Part shown: positions 9,936-20,801 of the stretch, one piece after another
Layout: every line of letters begins with the position of its first letter
How positions within the stretch are numbered: the stretch's first letter is position 1
From: Brachypterus glaber
Taxonomy: Eukaryota > Arthropoda > Insecta > Coleoptera > Kateretidae
Direction: 5' to 3'
Assembly: GCA_958510825.1 (NCBI GenBank)
Contig: OY294047.1
Span: 35,933,747-35,997,746, forward strand
Length of the DNA stretch: 64,000 bases
Position numbers and translations under genes: made by a program
Notes under the pieces: generated by a model
Database searches by the model: none
Told to the model about the DNA's origin: nothing
The model's input: only the letters and a program-made list of their open reading frames with translations

Positions 9936-11369
9936 GACTATTGTTCTAAAATCGAGGCTCCTCGACTCCTGATTAAATTTTTGTACCTTTTATACACCTA
10001 TCACTTGAAAGTAAGGACTCCACTCTCTAAGGAATTAAAGAATCATTGTAATACCAAGGACAACTAACCCAGTAGAATTTGGAGAGTCTTAAAATACAGG
10101 CTCTAATACTCCAATTTTCTATTCGACAAAGGAGGGTATCGCATTTTGGGCTAAATCGCCTGCAACGGTAAGACTTTACATGCTTATAGATACATAAAAA
10201 ATAAATACTTAGCCAAAATTTCAGCCCTTTTTAAATCCCGGAACATACTTTAAATAATTATTTTAATTAAGAATTTTGACATATGCCAATGTACGATTTG
10301 GCAACATTGCACGAAACTTCAAGTGTCAAATGTCATCTCGTCAAAATAAAAATAACTTTGCACATTAACTACTACAGTGGGGCCAAAAGAAACAGCCTGC
10401 TCTTGACTATAATATTAAAATATTTTGTTGGTTTTATTAGTTTTTACGGATTTAATATACTAACTCAATGTGTAATTAGACTTATGTGACTAGTTTCTTA
10501 GGTTTCAGTACGATTATGGAGTTATTTTTAAGGTATTTATACTATAATAACATTGTATTCAAACCAGCAGTTTCAACGATAAACCAAAGCATGTAGTTCC
10601 ATAGGACTTTTTGTGTTACCCAAGACAAGTAATTTAATGTGGCTTTCAACATGTCAAATTAGTTTATTTCCATGATATAATTTAACTAGATTATGAAAAA
10701 GTTACACATATACTTTTAACTTTTAATATTAATTAAATATATTTATTTAAAAATAAATATATATAATTAATATTGTACAGTGTTTTTATTATACATTCTA
10801 CCTAAATGTATTTATGTTGGTTTTTAGATAACAAAAAATATTGCTTTTTTTCAATATGATATGACATTTAGCGCAAGAATAATGCGATGTTGTCGGGTTT
10901 TCGATAACAAATAATTCCTGAGTTTTTAATTTTTGTTTCATTTGTTCTTTATTAAAAAATAACACAGTTTTTTATCATTTCTTTTTATCATTTTGCAATT
11001 TTTTAAACAAAAACATATTTTTTTTATCTAGCCCAAAACTCCTATTTAAAACGAAACCCTTCTTTAACTTATAGTACAGCTTTAATCTTAAGTGGTTTAA
11101 ATAACAATAGTGAGACTAGTAGTCACTACGCTCAATAGCCGTCGCCTTGTTTGAAACTTTTGTCCTCTATTAGTCCACTTGCAAAATAAAGTTTTGTTAT
11201 ACATTGTGTTTCAAAAGTTTGCTCCTTCTAAAGTTTGAAACGTGAAGGTTTTTCATTTTCAATACTTAACGTGCAATTTTTTGATGAAAATACATTTGTA
11301 AAGATAAAATTCATTTAAATTAACTATACCATTGCAATGATGCAAATGCATTTGGACTTTTTACCAATG

Positions 11370-12070
11370 TATTTTTATCAAAGAAATTTCAGACCGTTTC
11401 CAAAATTTGCTTATATTCAGAAAAATAGTTTTTATTATGCTATTAAGCATTCCAAATTTAAAATCGATATCTCAAGCAAAGGGGGAGAGGAAGACTTGAC
11501 ATACACTGTATTTTTCTGTTTTTTTTATCAAAGAAATTTCAGACCGTTTCCAAAATTTGCTTATATTTAGAAAAAGTATATTATGCACCTAGTATGCGAA
11601 AAGTCTTTAGTGTTCGAGACTGAAGTTTTTTTGCTGAGACGGAGTCGAGGCAAAAAATCAGTCGAGAACACTTAAGACAGTTCAAATACGTGGTGCATAT
11701 ACTATTTTTTCTACTACCTAAAGCTAGTAACTCCAAATATCAGTTAAAAATAAAGTTTAAAAATTATTTTGACATAGCTGTCAGTTTGACAAATAAGTTG
11801 AAAAAAGTTAGTAGTTGTCTCAAAAATTTTTCGTTATTGACCGTCGTCAATAAACAATGCTTAACCACGGTCAATAATAAATGAGTTAACTGATGTTATT
11901 GGTTGCCAAGGTAAACAAGCCTTGACAAGGGTAGATAATATGTAAGCTTGCACTTAATTAGGTAGTAGAAAAAAAAGTTTTTATTAGGTTATTAAACCAT
12001 TCCAAATTTAAAATCGATATCTCAAGCAAAGGGGAAGAGGAAGACTTTTGACATACACTGTATATTTCTG
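11370..12070. repeat. 151-bp tandem duplication, second unit split by an insertion
   Basis: Unit 1 is 11370-11520. Unit 2 starts at 11521 (identical words aaagaaatttcagaccgttt and ccaaaatttgcttatat), is interrupted at about 11576, and resumes at about 11968 (tttttatta, then ccaaatttaaaatcgatatc) to about 12070. Unit 1 therefore serves as the uninterrupted reference. Confidence 0.85.
11576..11968. mobile_element. ~390-bp insertion with an end hairpin
   Basis: Boundaries come from comparing the two tandem units: agaaaaa precedes, and agaaaaaaaagttttt follows, so a short duplication of about 7 bp (AGAAAAA) is plausible. The left third is a hairpin (11568-11712; tatattatgcacc against ggtgcatata) with the centre gagacggagtcgagg. 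The remainder is bounded by ctactacctaa (11711) and ttaggtagtag (11958). No frame is supported. Confidence 0.7.
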
Positions 12071-12072
12071 TT

Positions 12073-13109
12073 TAGGACTCTAAAAGATCATTTATGAAAT
12101 AAGGTTGTCAGTTATTACAATGGTTGGCTTCAAAGTTAAACACTTCATTGTTTTGTAAGAGTTAAAGTTACACTTTTCACGGCTATAGTCATGGAAAGAC
12201 TATAGTCTTGGGGTTAAGGGGTTATATACCGCATGGCTCGGGAAAATTAAGGATTTTTTTCAGGTATGTAATCACAACTTTATTCGAACGAGCTACAAAA
12301 TATCAAATAGTATGTTTCGATGTGTTTGTGAAAAAATTTTTATTGTAAAATTCGGAAAATTGTGGAATCTATCCCGAAACGTCTATAGTTTTGCGGTGGC
12401 CACGATTTCTTGAAAACCAATTTACCGATCAATCTGAAATTTTTAAGTGTTGTTCCTAATTACAATAGCTAGTTCGTGGACGAAGGGATATATATTTGAA
12501 CGAAAATTTATACTTTTTCCGGCCGGAAAACTCAATTTTTGGAATATCAAAAATCGATATTTTAGGAAAATCATCGCTATTTCAGTAATTTTTCTTTTTT
12601 TTTTGTCAAATTTATTTATTTATTTGTAGTTAGTTAAGTGTTATTGGGTAGATCAACCTTAAGTGTAATTTTCTTAAGTTCAAATATTTAACCTCACATT
12701 AACAGTATTATCCTGAATAATTAAATGGTAAATTTGGACTTTTTAAGGTAACTGAAAGAAAGACAACTTCCAGGAAAATCCTGATATCTCCTAAACCAGA
12801 AGTAAAAATGTAAAAAAATAAAAAAAAAATATTCATGAAAACTGCGTCAATAAGAAAGACTTTAATAATTTGATAAACAGTTGCAGTGGCGTACCATGCA
12901 AGTCCTAGAAGATGGGATAAAAAACATAGTTGTACATTATTTGTTGATGTTAATACGAAAAAAAAATTATCATTCTTAAAACAAACAAAAGTAGAGAATG
13001 TTTAAGCTTTAAAACAAAAAAAGAATCAGTCAAATCCATTAATTAGTTTTCGAAATATTTGAATTTAAAAAATCTCAATTTTTTAGGTGTCTGGAATTTA
13101 ATGTGCGGC
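12073..13109. other. AT-rich, no gene recognised
   Basis: Contains a small inverted word (actatagtcatggaaagactatagt near 12184-12208 is an imperfect dyad). Otherwise no terminal repeats, tandem repeats or credible frames. Confidence 0.4.
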
Positions 13110-13320
13110 AGTGTATATACTGAGTATTTAAAATAGTAAACATAATGAAAAATTCTACCTATAGTAATTTCTTGGAATGTCCATATTGGAAACAAGGACC
13201 TACTAATTGAACTCGAAAGTTGAATATACAACAAATTATATTATTTCTAAACTTGCAACACGTATCTAATTTAAGTATCAAAAATACTTAATATTAATTT
13301 TTTTTTTTTCTATGTATATT
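13110..13320 (+). repeat. Dispersed repeat, copy related to 23848-24058
   Basis: actgagtattt, then agtaatttctt, then caaggacctacta, then cttgcaacacgtatcta, then aagtatcaaaaatactt run in the same order and spacing as in 23848-24058. In the second copy the repeat directly follows a hairpin (23711-23847). Confidence 0.65.
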
Positions 13321-13441
13321 ACGATCTGCGAAAAAATCTTATTTTTGGACACCGAAAAATCTTTAAACGAAGACAAAAATCATATTTTGGAATAGAAACT
13401 CTATTGCATCAAACTAATTTTGTACTAAAGTTTTTTTTTAA

Positions 13442-13830
13442 GGTATAGTTATTTTAAACCTTCCCGCTTGTAAACAATCTCGAAATTACCATAGGAACCT
13501 AAGATACGCATGCGTCGTAAGCGAAATGACTAGGCCCAATTTACACAACTGTAAAACGTTGACGTGCCATTAACGAGGACAAAACAATGGGTTATTCCTC
13601 TAAATTATTGGAATAAAAGCGATTTTATAAGCAAATTTTGTTTCTACAGGAATACAAAAGTGTTTTTAGCAACAGCTTTATCAATTCTCTTTTTTTACAT
13701 CAAAACATCATAAAAACAAAGTAAGTGAACAAAAATTATAAATTTTGGTTATGTTGACATTCAAAACAATGTGGCTTGTGTAAATCGGACTTTGTGGAGT
13801 ATTTAGCGGCCAATTTAAAATAACTATACC
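13442..13830. mobile_element. TIR element flanked by TTAA
   Basis: GGTATAGTTATTTTAAA (13442-13458) and its complement (13814-13830) are each abutted outward by TTAA. This could be a piggyBac-type TTAA duplication. However, the inverted match continues outward (ctaaagttt on the left, aaactttag on the right to about 13848), so TTAA may simply lie inside a longer TIR. No coding sequence is seen. Confidence 0.65.
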
Positions 13831-13848
13831 TTAAAAAAATAAACTTTA

Positions 13849-14472
13849 GATATATAATTTTTGCACTATTTAAGTACATGTACAAGTACATGTGTGTCTT
13901 GGAATAAGTAACATTACTTTATACTTTAATTTCTAAAGAATTACATTATCTCATGATTTATAGATACTAAAATTTTTAAACCGTTTTATGATGATAAGTA
14001 ATTTCTTAAAAAACTAAGCAAAGCGGATAAAAAAGTCATCAATTCCTTCCTCCAACAAAAATAATTTCCAGCGCAAACAATAAATGGCAACTAATTAAAG
14101 ATAACTGCTTTTTTATTGCTAGATACGAAAAAATCTGCACAGGTGTTAAATAGAAATTGCCTTTTACTTAAATACATTATTAACTTTAATTTGTTGTTCA
14201 GTTATAAAAAGAAAAACAAGAGATAAAAATTCTAAAAAAAATCCAGATTTTTCAGATTTCTGTAGAGATTTTTCAGATTGTTGGCATTTCCGGAGAAATT
14301 TCTGAGGCGTTTGTTGAGATTTTCTGGATTTTTTGCCATTTTCGAAAAGATTTTCCACAATTTCTAAACGGACTACAGATTTTTTATAGATTATAATAAA
14401 TCTATAATAATTCCTAGATTTTGAGATTATTTTGTTTTGTTTTTTTTTGATTTTAAGAAAACTAAATAATAT
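13849..14472. other. AT-rich, no supported gene
   Basis: A 109-codon minus-strand frame (14164-14493) is K/S/Q/F-rich and arises from repeated agatttttcagatt words. It overlaps the end of the next foldback, so it is not called as a gene. Confidence 0.4.
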
Positions 14473-14477
14473 ACTTA

Positions 14478-14888
14478 GCGGTCCAAAAGTCACCCCCTCC
14501 CTGTTAACTTTTGAACGACTAAAGATATCTACTTCAAATTTTCAATAAGATCGTTTAAACTGTCTTTTTAAATAATTTTATTTTTAACTTTTAAAATGTG
14601 GATAGGGGGGCGGGCATAGAAAAGATTTTTTTAATGGAAAAGGGGGTCGTGTGATACATTGTAGCTCATAAAATTCTCTACTTGACCATATATTTTTTAA
14701 TTTTAGACATTTTTAAATTAAAATAATTTATGGTCAAGCGAGTGGTCAAGTAGATAATTTTATTTGCTTTTAAATGATGTATCAGACTACCCAATTTTCA
14801 TTTAGTTTAGGTTTGGTTTAGTTTAGCTTTTGAAGTCGATATCCCAACTCGTTCCAAAGTTAAGCGGGGAGGCTTTTGGACTGCACTG
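14478..14888. mobile_element. CAGTGCGGTCC foldback, copy 1 (internally shortened)
   Basis: The left end gcggtccaaaagtcacccc and right end ggcttttggactgcactg|TA are inverted. Subterminal words (tttgaagtcgatatc, acttttaaaatgtgg, gtgtgatacatt) match the fuller copies at 15904 and 26116. Its own centre has another inverted pair (ctctacttgaccata / tggtcaagtagat). Confidence 0.8.
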
Positions 14889-15290
14889 TATAGTTAGCTA
14901 TATTAAAACATTGTTTCATTCGCCTAGTTGGTCCTATTTATTCCAAAAACAAGACGTGTAAGGTGTGACAGGATTCGGATTTAAAATCAAAATCGTTTTT
15001 TAGTAAGATTGTGATTTTTTTGTTGTTTAAATGAAATATCTATTTTTTCACGAGGAATAAGCAAGAAACTTAAACATACAACTTATAAAATAACACTAAT
15101 AAGCACAAGTTTATAGGTTTACACTTCGTAAAAATCGTATATGCCACGTCTAACTTAACGTTAATAAGGAAGGTATTAACTAGATAAATGGTTTTAGCCT
15201 GGATAAATGCCTCACTAAGATAAATACTGCCCTACTAAGATAAAAAACCGTATCTGCAAATAGCACTGATGCGATAATGGTTAAACCAAT

Positions 15291-15321
<31 letters not shown>
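15291..15321. repeat. (TTTA)n microsatellite
   Basis: About 7.5 uninterrupted copies of the tetranucleotide. Confidence 0.95.
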
Positions 15322-15477
15322 TACTCGTAAGGGACCTACAAGGTGTTTATCTACTCTATTTGTAAGCATGGCCATGCAAGGTTAACATTGGGGTAGATCA
15401 AGAGGGTAAATGATAAAACAACTAATTTTTAACTATTATTTTTGGCAAAACTTCGCTTGTTCTTGATCAGAATTTGA

Positions 15478-15501
15478 GTTACGTAATACTTGAACGTTCC
15501 C
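15478..15501 (-). mobile_element. Solitary end of the GGGAACGTTCAAG family
   Basis: gttacgtaatacttgaacgt followed by tccc is the right terminus seen at 35825-35848 and 41167-41190. No matching left end lies nearby. Confidence 0.6.
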
Positions 15502-15633
15502 TTGATCGTAGGAAAAAATCTTACACAGTTTAAAAAGATTTCATTTAAAACCATCATCAGTCATTTTTCTCGTACTATTAGTTACTGAGATAAAACCATT
15601 TAAAGTTTTTTCTACCCGTCTAGATGGGTTAGG

Positions 15634-15775
15634 GCTTATCCACAAGCTCGCATAACAACATAATACATAACAATGCGATACCGTGATTGGCTTGATGTGC
15701 TGCTATGTATCTTGTAGGCCAATCACGGCATTGCATTCTTATGTTTTATGTTCTTATGCAAGCTTCTGGATAGAC
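15634..15775. mobile_element. Foldback MITE, CTTATCCACAAGCT arms
   Basis: Left arm: cttatccacaagctcgcata ... accgtgattggc. Right arm: gccaatcacgg ... tatgcaagcttctggatag. The arms are about 55 bp with a small loop, and there is no coding capacity. Confidence 0.8.
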
Positions 15776-15903
15776 CTTTACTGTTTCCGTATATTTCTAA
15801 TTTATTAAAAAAGTATTTATTAATTTATTATTTACAGGCTGCAAATAAGTTCAATCTTTATTATAATACTTAATCCGAAAGAATATCATTTAAACTAAGT
15901 GTA

Positions 15904-16620
15904 CAGTGCGGTCCAAAAGTTAACCCCCCCCCCTTTTTTTAACTTTTGAACGAGTTGAGATATCGACTTCAAATTTAGAACTTAAATAAGACAACTTAAA
16001 CTATCTTTTAGCATATATTTGATATTTTCAGCTCTTAAAATGTGGGCAGGAGGGCATGGGGGGACATTTTTTTTTAATTGGAAAGGAGGGTCGTGTGATA
16101 CATCATTTTAAAGCTTATAAAATTCTCTATTTAAACTAACATTTTTTAATTTTTTAAAACTGGTTTTTAAGGTTTTAATTTTTCAATTTTTTGTGCTAAA
16201 ACATTCGATTTTTTGAGTTTTTTTTTATAAATTTTTATTTATGTCAACTAAAATTAGTTTAAAAATATAATTAACATTTTTTTATGATGAAATTAGGCAT
16301 TTTTAAAAAATTATTTGTTTTTTTTAGAGGAATTTTTAATACCCATTTTCAACCCCATTTTAAACCCAATTTTTTTTTTAATTTAAAAATATGGAGTTGA
16401 ATGGAGAATTTTATAAGCTTTAAAATGATGTATTACACGACCCCCCCTTCCATTTAAAAAAATGTGCCCCCATGCCCCCCTGCCCACATTTTAAGAGCTG
16501 AAAGTATTAAATATATGCTAAAAGGTAGTTTCGGTTGTCTTATTTAAAAGTTCCAAATTTGAAGTCGATATCTCAACTGGTTCAAAAGTTAAGAGGGGGG
16601 GTGACTTTTGGACCGCTCTG
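15904..16620. mobile_element. CAGTGCGGTCC foldback, fullest copy
   Basis: TA|CAGTGCGGTCCAAAAGT ... ACTTTTGGACCGCTCTG|TA. The arms pair over most of their length, including ttgagatatcgacttcaaat, cagctcttaaaatgtgggca and the polyC/polyG blocks. The TA flanks and CAGTG ends fit a Tc1/mariner-derived, non-autonomous foldback. No frame is present. Confidence 0.88.
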
Positions 16621-16664
16621 TATGTTAACTGTATATACGCAACAACGTATTTTTTTCTAATTAC

Positions 16665-16936
16665 ATACATGTTTGTTTAACCTCGTACAAATCTACTTAA
16701 TTAGGCATCCCCTAAGTCTAGGACTTGTGTGGGCTAGTAGTAGAAGGAACCACCGGCTTATACTGACTTTCGAACCAGTTTTTATAGGGAGTGTCCGCTT
16801 CACTTACGCCTTCGCCAAATTTCAATTATTAATTAAGTGAAAAAGGCAAATCGGCGACAGTGAGAATCGAACTCACGCTAGTTGGCTAGTAGACTTGTCA
16901 TGTACAGACGCGGTAGACCACTACACCAATTGTCCC
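16665..16936 (-). mobile_element. tRNA-derived SINE, copy 1
   Basis: The minus-strand 5' end (16936 to about 16852) looks like a tRNA: A box TTGGTGTAGTGG and B box GAGTTCGATTCTCAC. The 3' part then runs through tggcgaaggcg, actggttcgaaagtcagtat, aagccggtggttcc and cacacaagtccTGGACTTAG-like sequence to an acatgta end. The same body follows the same head at 48887-49135, which proves a dispersed SINE and not a tRNA gene. It is transcribed, if at all, by RNA polymerase III and depends on a LINE. This head has about 20 extra bases compared with copy 2. Confidence 0.9.
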
Positions 16937-17206
16937 ATGCGAGATTATAATTTTAATACTAAAACCAAAAAAGATTTAAATGTTTTTTTATAGCATGCTT
17001 TAAACCAATTTTTGTGACATAGTGCCGTTAGAGTACGACAGAATTCAACGAAATGATATCGTAGAAATTGAATTAAGACGTATTTTAAGTCAATAATATA
17101 TTTTTTTTTTGACGAACTAACATATTTTCCTTTTAACGTTTTATATTTTTAATGTAAAATAAACCAAATAAATAAACACCTATATCGTATTAAGAAAACG
17201 AATTAT

Positions 17207-17555
17207 ATTATTTATCCAATACATACAGATAATAAGACAATTACCAGCTTTATTTTAAATAGATAAACTCAATAATAACCCCCTGTGGGGCTTTTACTTT
17301 ATTGAGTGGATAATTATTTATTTTACCCACTCAACTGTCACTTGTCAAATTATTTTCTTGTAAATGTCATTAAAATTTTTAATAAAAATATGAATTCCTA
17401 AGCTATTTATTGGATAAAACCTTGTATGGCACTCATGGGTAAACCGATATTGTCCTCTCGAAAATTAACCTGCTTGGCTGACGTCTCGCAGGTTAATTTT
17501 CTCATGGGCAATATCTTACTTTACCCACTAGTACCATAAATAACTATTAAACATT
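17207..17555. mobile_element. TTATCCAATA repeat, copy 1
   Basis: An approximately 345-bp block repeated at 58593-58862. It begins ttatccaatacatacagata. An inner inverted end ttattggataa lies near 17407-17417. It contains a small hairpin (actcaataataacccc ... ttattgagt, about 17268-17308) and, at its right side, the larger hairpin of the next entry. Confidence 0.8.
17425..17538. repeat. 114-bp hairpin, shortened to 43 bp in the second copy
   Basis: tatggcactcatgggtaaa ... tttacccactagtaccata, with inner arms gaaaattaacctgc / gcaggttaattttc around the centre ttggctgacgtctc. At 58806-58848 the same flanks are present but the inner arms and centre are missing. Confidence 0.8.
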
Positions 17556-18216
17556 TTAATATTTTCTTTTAATACATAATTTTAACGTATTGAATGTAAT
17601 TCCTTTAATTGAACAAAATATATCCAAATAAATAATTTATGTTATTATTTTTGATCCATGATTTTCTCAAATCAATAAATATATTTCAACATTTTTTTCT
17701 GTGTACAGTTCTTGAACCTAGATAACTATGCTTATAAATTACGATAATTCTAGAAGTAGTAGACCTACCCATAACTACAAGTAAATAAAAAGTTTATTTG
17801 CGTATTTAAAGCAGTCATTACATATAAAAGTAGTTTTGTCCGTAAAGATAAAACTGCTCTATATATCTTAGATTATGTCTCATAGGGTGGGCCAATAGAT
17901 ACCAGATATTATTATTATTACGAACATATAGTGTGTATATACATGCATGAGTTCTTCCTATTGTAATGTGTACGAGAACTATAAATATGTCAAAGGTGCG
18001 CATAGATTTAGTGGGAAGTATTCTGTGGTGTAGCACGCATTAGGCTTGTTCGGGATTCGAGTTATGAAGTTTGGTGCTATGCAAGTTTGCTGCCAGATGT
18101 AGCATGAGGACAGTTCCACATTCATTTGCCTTTTCACGGAGCAACTTGTACGCAAGTTTGATGCTTTATATTGCAAGTTAAACAATGCTGTTAACCAGAC
18201 AATTTTGACGTGTATG
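17556..18216. other. AT-rich, no supported gene
   Basis: Two overlapping minus-strand frames of 72 and 82 codons (17818-18227) have no domain or composition that I recognise. They are left uncalled. Confidence 0.4.
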
Positions 18217-18320
18217 GGAACGTTCAAGTATTACGTAACGCAAATTTTGATCATTTTGGACTTTACCCCCCCCCCTCCTGTAACGCTATTTTCCTATACC
18301 ATTAACATGGGCGTAACACT
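18217..18320 (+). mobile_element. GGGAACGTTCAAG family, partial copy with polyC centre
   Basis: gggaacgttcaagtattacg starts at 18217, then acgcaaattttgatcatttt, a C13 run, and taacgctattttcctatacc as in 41054-41190. The right terminus is missing. Confidence 0.75.
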
Positions 18321-18744
18321 CCGAAATGAAGAAATAAAGAAGTAAAGTCACAATTGTGACACCCTGGAGGGAAAGGGTTAAAAGTTATAATACCATAATA
18401 ATAGTAACATCTTAATAAATGAAATTGCATTTTTGAAAAAAAACTTGACCAATCAACGTCGACTTTACTTTTCGCACTACATATAGTGCACTAGTGCAAA
18501 AAATCAAATTTCGTACAGATTTATCATACAAAAAGTGGTGGTTTTGGATACACTCCAATTAAAAAGGAGTTATATTATGTGTGCTGATGCTACTGCTGAT
18601 GCTACTTGGTGCTGTTTTTGAACTCAGTAACCCAAATTTAGTAAAAAATATTGTTTATTATAACCTTTTATAGAATTTTTTAATTTACATTTACGTGCTG
18701 GCGCCTTCGCCAATATTGCAAATCGTTTTTAACACGCAAACGAC

Positions 18745-19922
18745 AAATATGAGAATATTTTTTTTTAATCGCTTAGTCTTTTGATATATGGAAATAACAG
18801 TAGTTTTTTCAACCCCATTTAAACCCATAATTTTAACTTTTTAACTTCCATTTCTGCTGCATTTAATATTTGCATATTTAAATAATTATATAGTTTGCCA
18901 CACGGATCTAAAACAGTAAAATAAATTCCACAGAAAATACAACTCGAAAATAGTGTAGGAATAATTTTAAATAAATACTGTTATATAATATATATTTTTC
19001 TATTTTGCGACTCTTATAAGCTCATAACCACACCCATGACTATAAAATATATCAAAATATCATTTGTTCTTAGAATTTTAAACATGGCGAAAACTGTAAT
19101 GCCAAACCCCAAGCAAAAATGCGTAAATCAGTAATCAATTTAAATGTAAGTTTTTTTTTTTAATTTTAGAGCAAAATAGAAAAAATTGTATAAAGCATTC
19201 GTTTCATAACACTTTTAGTGCACTAGTACTTTAGAAAACCCGCCGCGAGTGGCTCGTTTTCTAAACTTGTACTCGTGTGCTAAAAACCTATGTTATGAAA
19301 CTAGTACTTTAATATAGTTTAAAAGTATAATTAACATTTTTCTATGATGAAATTAGGCATTTTTAAAAAATTGTTTGTATTTTTTTAGAGGAATTTTGAC
19401 ATTAATACCCAGTAAATATGAGAATATTTTTTTTTAATCGCTTAGTCTTTTGATATATGGAAATAACAGTAGTTTTTTCAACCCCATTTAAACCCATAAT
19501 TTTAACTTTTTAACTTCCATTTCTGCTGCATTTAATATTTGCATATTTAAATAATTATATAGTTTGCCACACGGATCTAAAACAGTAAAATAAATTCCAC
19601 AGAAAATACAACTCGAAAATAGTGTAGGAATAATTTTAAATAAATACTGTTATATAATATATATTTTTCTATTTTGCGACTCTTATAAGCTCATAACCAC
19701 ACCCATGACTATAAAATATATCAAAATATCATTTGTTCTTAGAATTTTAAACATGGCGAAAACTGTAATGCCAAACCCCAAGCAAAAATGCGTAAATCAG
19801 TAATCAATTTAAATGTAAGTTTTTTTTTAAATTTTAGAGCAAAATAGAAAAAATTGTATAAAGCACTCGTTTCATAACACTTTTAGTGCACTAGTACTTT
19901 AGAAAACCCGCCGCGAGCGGCT
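18745..19922. repeat. ~510-bp near-identical direct duplication (offset 668-669)
   Basis: 18745-19254 and 19414-19922 agree almost base for base (starting atgagaatatttttttttaa, ending gaaaacccgccgcgag). The intervening 160 bp is the second hairpin arm plus a piece of a CAGTGCGGTCC foldback. The low divergence implies a recent event. Confidence 0.9.
19002..19322 (+). mobile_element. 'Body plus hairpin' repeat, copy A
   Basis: The body starts tctattttgcgactcttata and runs through taaatgtaagttttttt to gagcaaaatagaaaaaattg. A hairpin follows (about 19190-19322: gtttcataacacttttagtg ... atgttatgaaac) with the centre cccgccgcgagtggctcg. Copies or parts of it lie at 20802-21276 (inverted), 33972-34372 (inverted), 39437-39562 (hairpin only) and 51443-51704 (body only). 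Confidence 0.75.
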
Positions 19923-20025
19923 TTTTATAAGCTTTAAAATGATGTATTACACGACCCCCTTTCCATTTAAAAAAATGTGCCCCTACGCCCCCCTGCCCAT
20001 ATTTTAAGAGCTGAAAGTATATATA
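19311..20025. mobile_element. CAGTGCGGTCC foldback remnant, split by the duplicated block
   Basis: 19311-19413 (ttaacatttttctatgatga, aggaattttgacattaatac) and 19921-20025 (ataagctttaaaatgatgta, acgaccccctttccat, cccccctgcccatattttaa) are adjacent parts of the 15904-16620 element, here separated by 19414-19922. Confidence 0.75.
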
Positions 20026-20801
20026 TATATATGTTCAAAGAAAAAATCGTCATTTGATTTTTATCTTTTAAGAATACGAAAGTCTTTAATTTTTATTTAT
20101 CGATAACTTTTTTCTCAATTTACTCGTTTAAATGGAATCATTAAAAAAATCAAGATAAAAAGAAATAAAAATGTAAATATTTTAAACCTCGCGTCAACGC
20201 TAGAGTCGACGCGCCGCCTATGCGAGTACTGGAAATTCGCCGACTACTGATAATAATTACTCAAATTGCACCGTGCCGTCTGCACGTAGATATATCGATA
20301 TCATTTGCATATTTGCTGAATGTATAATATGTGTACTTGAGCAAGAATATGACCTCAGTTGTACTGACAGTTTACAGTAAACAGAATTATTTTTGTCCGT
20401 TTTACTTTCCCAACTGTGAGTTTATGAAAATGTGAATATTTATCACGAGGCATAAGCCGAGTACGCAAAATATTTGTTTTAGGAAAATATTTGTTTAATA
20501 TAAAGGTGGCCTAATTACAAAAAACAAAGACGCCCTTTTCAAATAAATTTTTCGATCTTTGTTCGTAAACTTAATCTACCCTTATTTGGGAGTATAAAAA
20601 CCTTTATTAAGGAATCCCATAGATACAATAAATTTAAAATTTAGTTTTTATGTCTTAAATGTTGTCGCTGATGCTCTGTGCACATAAATCTTTTTTGCCT
20701 TAACATTATTAGTGTCGCTAAAAGTAAACAGTGATGTTTTTTAGGGTAATTAAAAATTTCTTTAAATTTTTTAAGTGTATTTATTTATAGTATATTAAAG
20801 T
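20026..20801. other. No gene recognised
   Basis: Starts with a short (TA)n. A less AT-rich patch lies at 20180-20240 (cgcgtcaacgctagagtcga). The word gaggcataagccgagtacgc near 20454 resembles the hairpin centres, but clear arms were not found. Confidence 0.35.

Larger units (their letters stand above)
6597..11066. repeat. Large diverged inverted repeat with insertions in its left arm
   Basis: The left arm (about 6597-9156) and right arm (about 10126-11066) are reverse complements over several separate blocks. 6950-7060 pairs with 10505-10620 (shared words such as ttatttttaaggtatttata). The arms also match around ttaattaaaataattaatta and tatgttccggg (left about 8005-8045, right about 10240-10275), and around gataccctccttt (9142-9154 against 10126-10138). 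The right arm is about 0.9 kb and the left about 2.6 kb; the excess is accounted for by inserted elements at 7145-7855, 8065-8820, 8835-9086 and 9157-9400. Divergence between arms is high, so the structure is old. No transposase frame is seen, so it is best described as a decayed foldback element of unknown superfamily. Confidence 0.8.

Noticed and set aside
13438..13834. piggyBac element from flanking TTAA
   Set aside because: The inverted match continues past the TTAA on both sides, so the TTAA cannot be asserted to be a target duplication. Kept only as a TIR element.
14164..14493. 109-codon minus-strand protein
   Set aside because: K/S/Q-rich translation of repeated agatttttcagatt words, overlapping a foldback end; no start context or domain.
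16852..16936. Apparent tRNA gene (minus strand), and a second at 48887-48950
   Set aside because: Both are followed by the same about 190-bp non-tRNA body and have imperfect cloverleaf lengths, so they are SINE heads.
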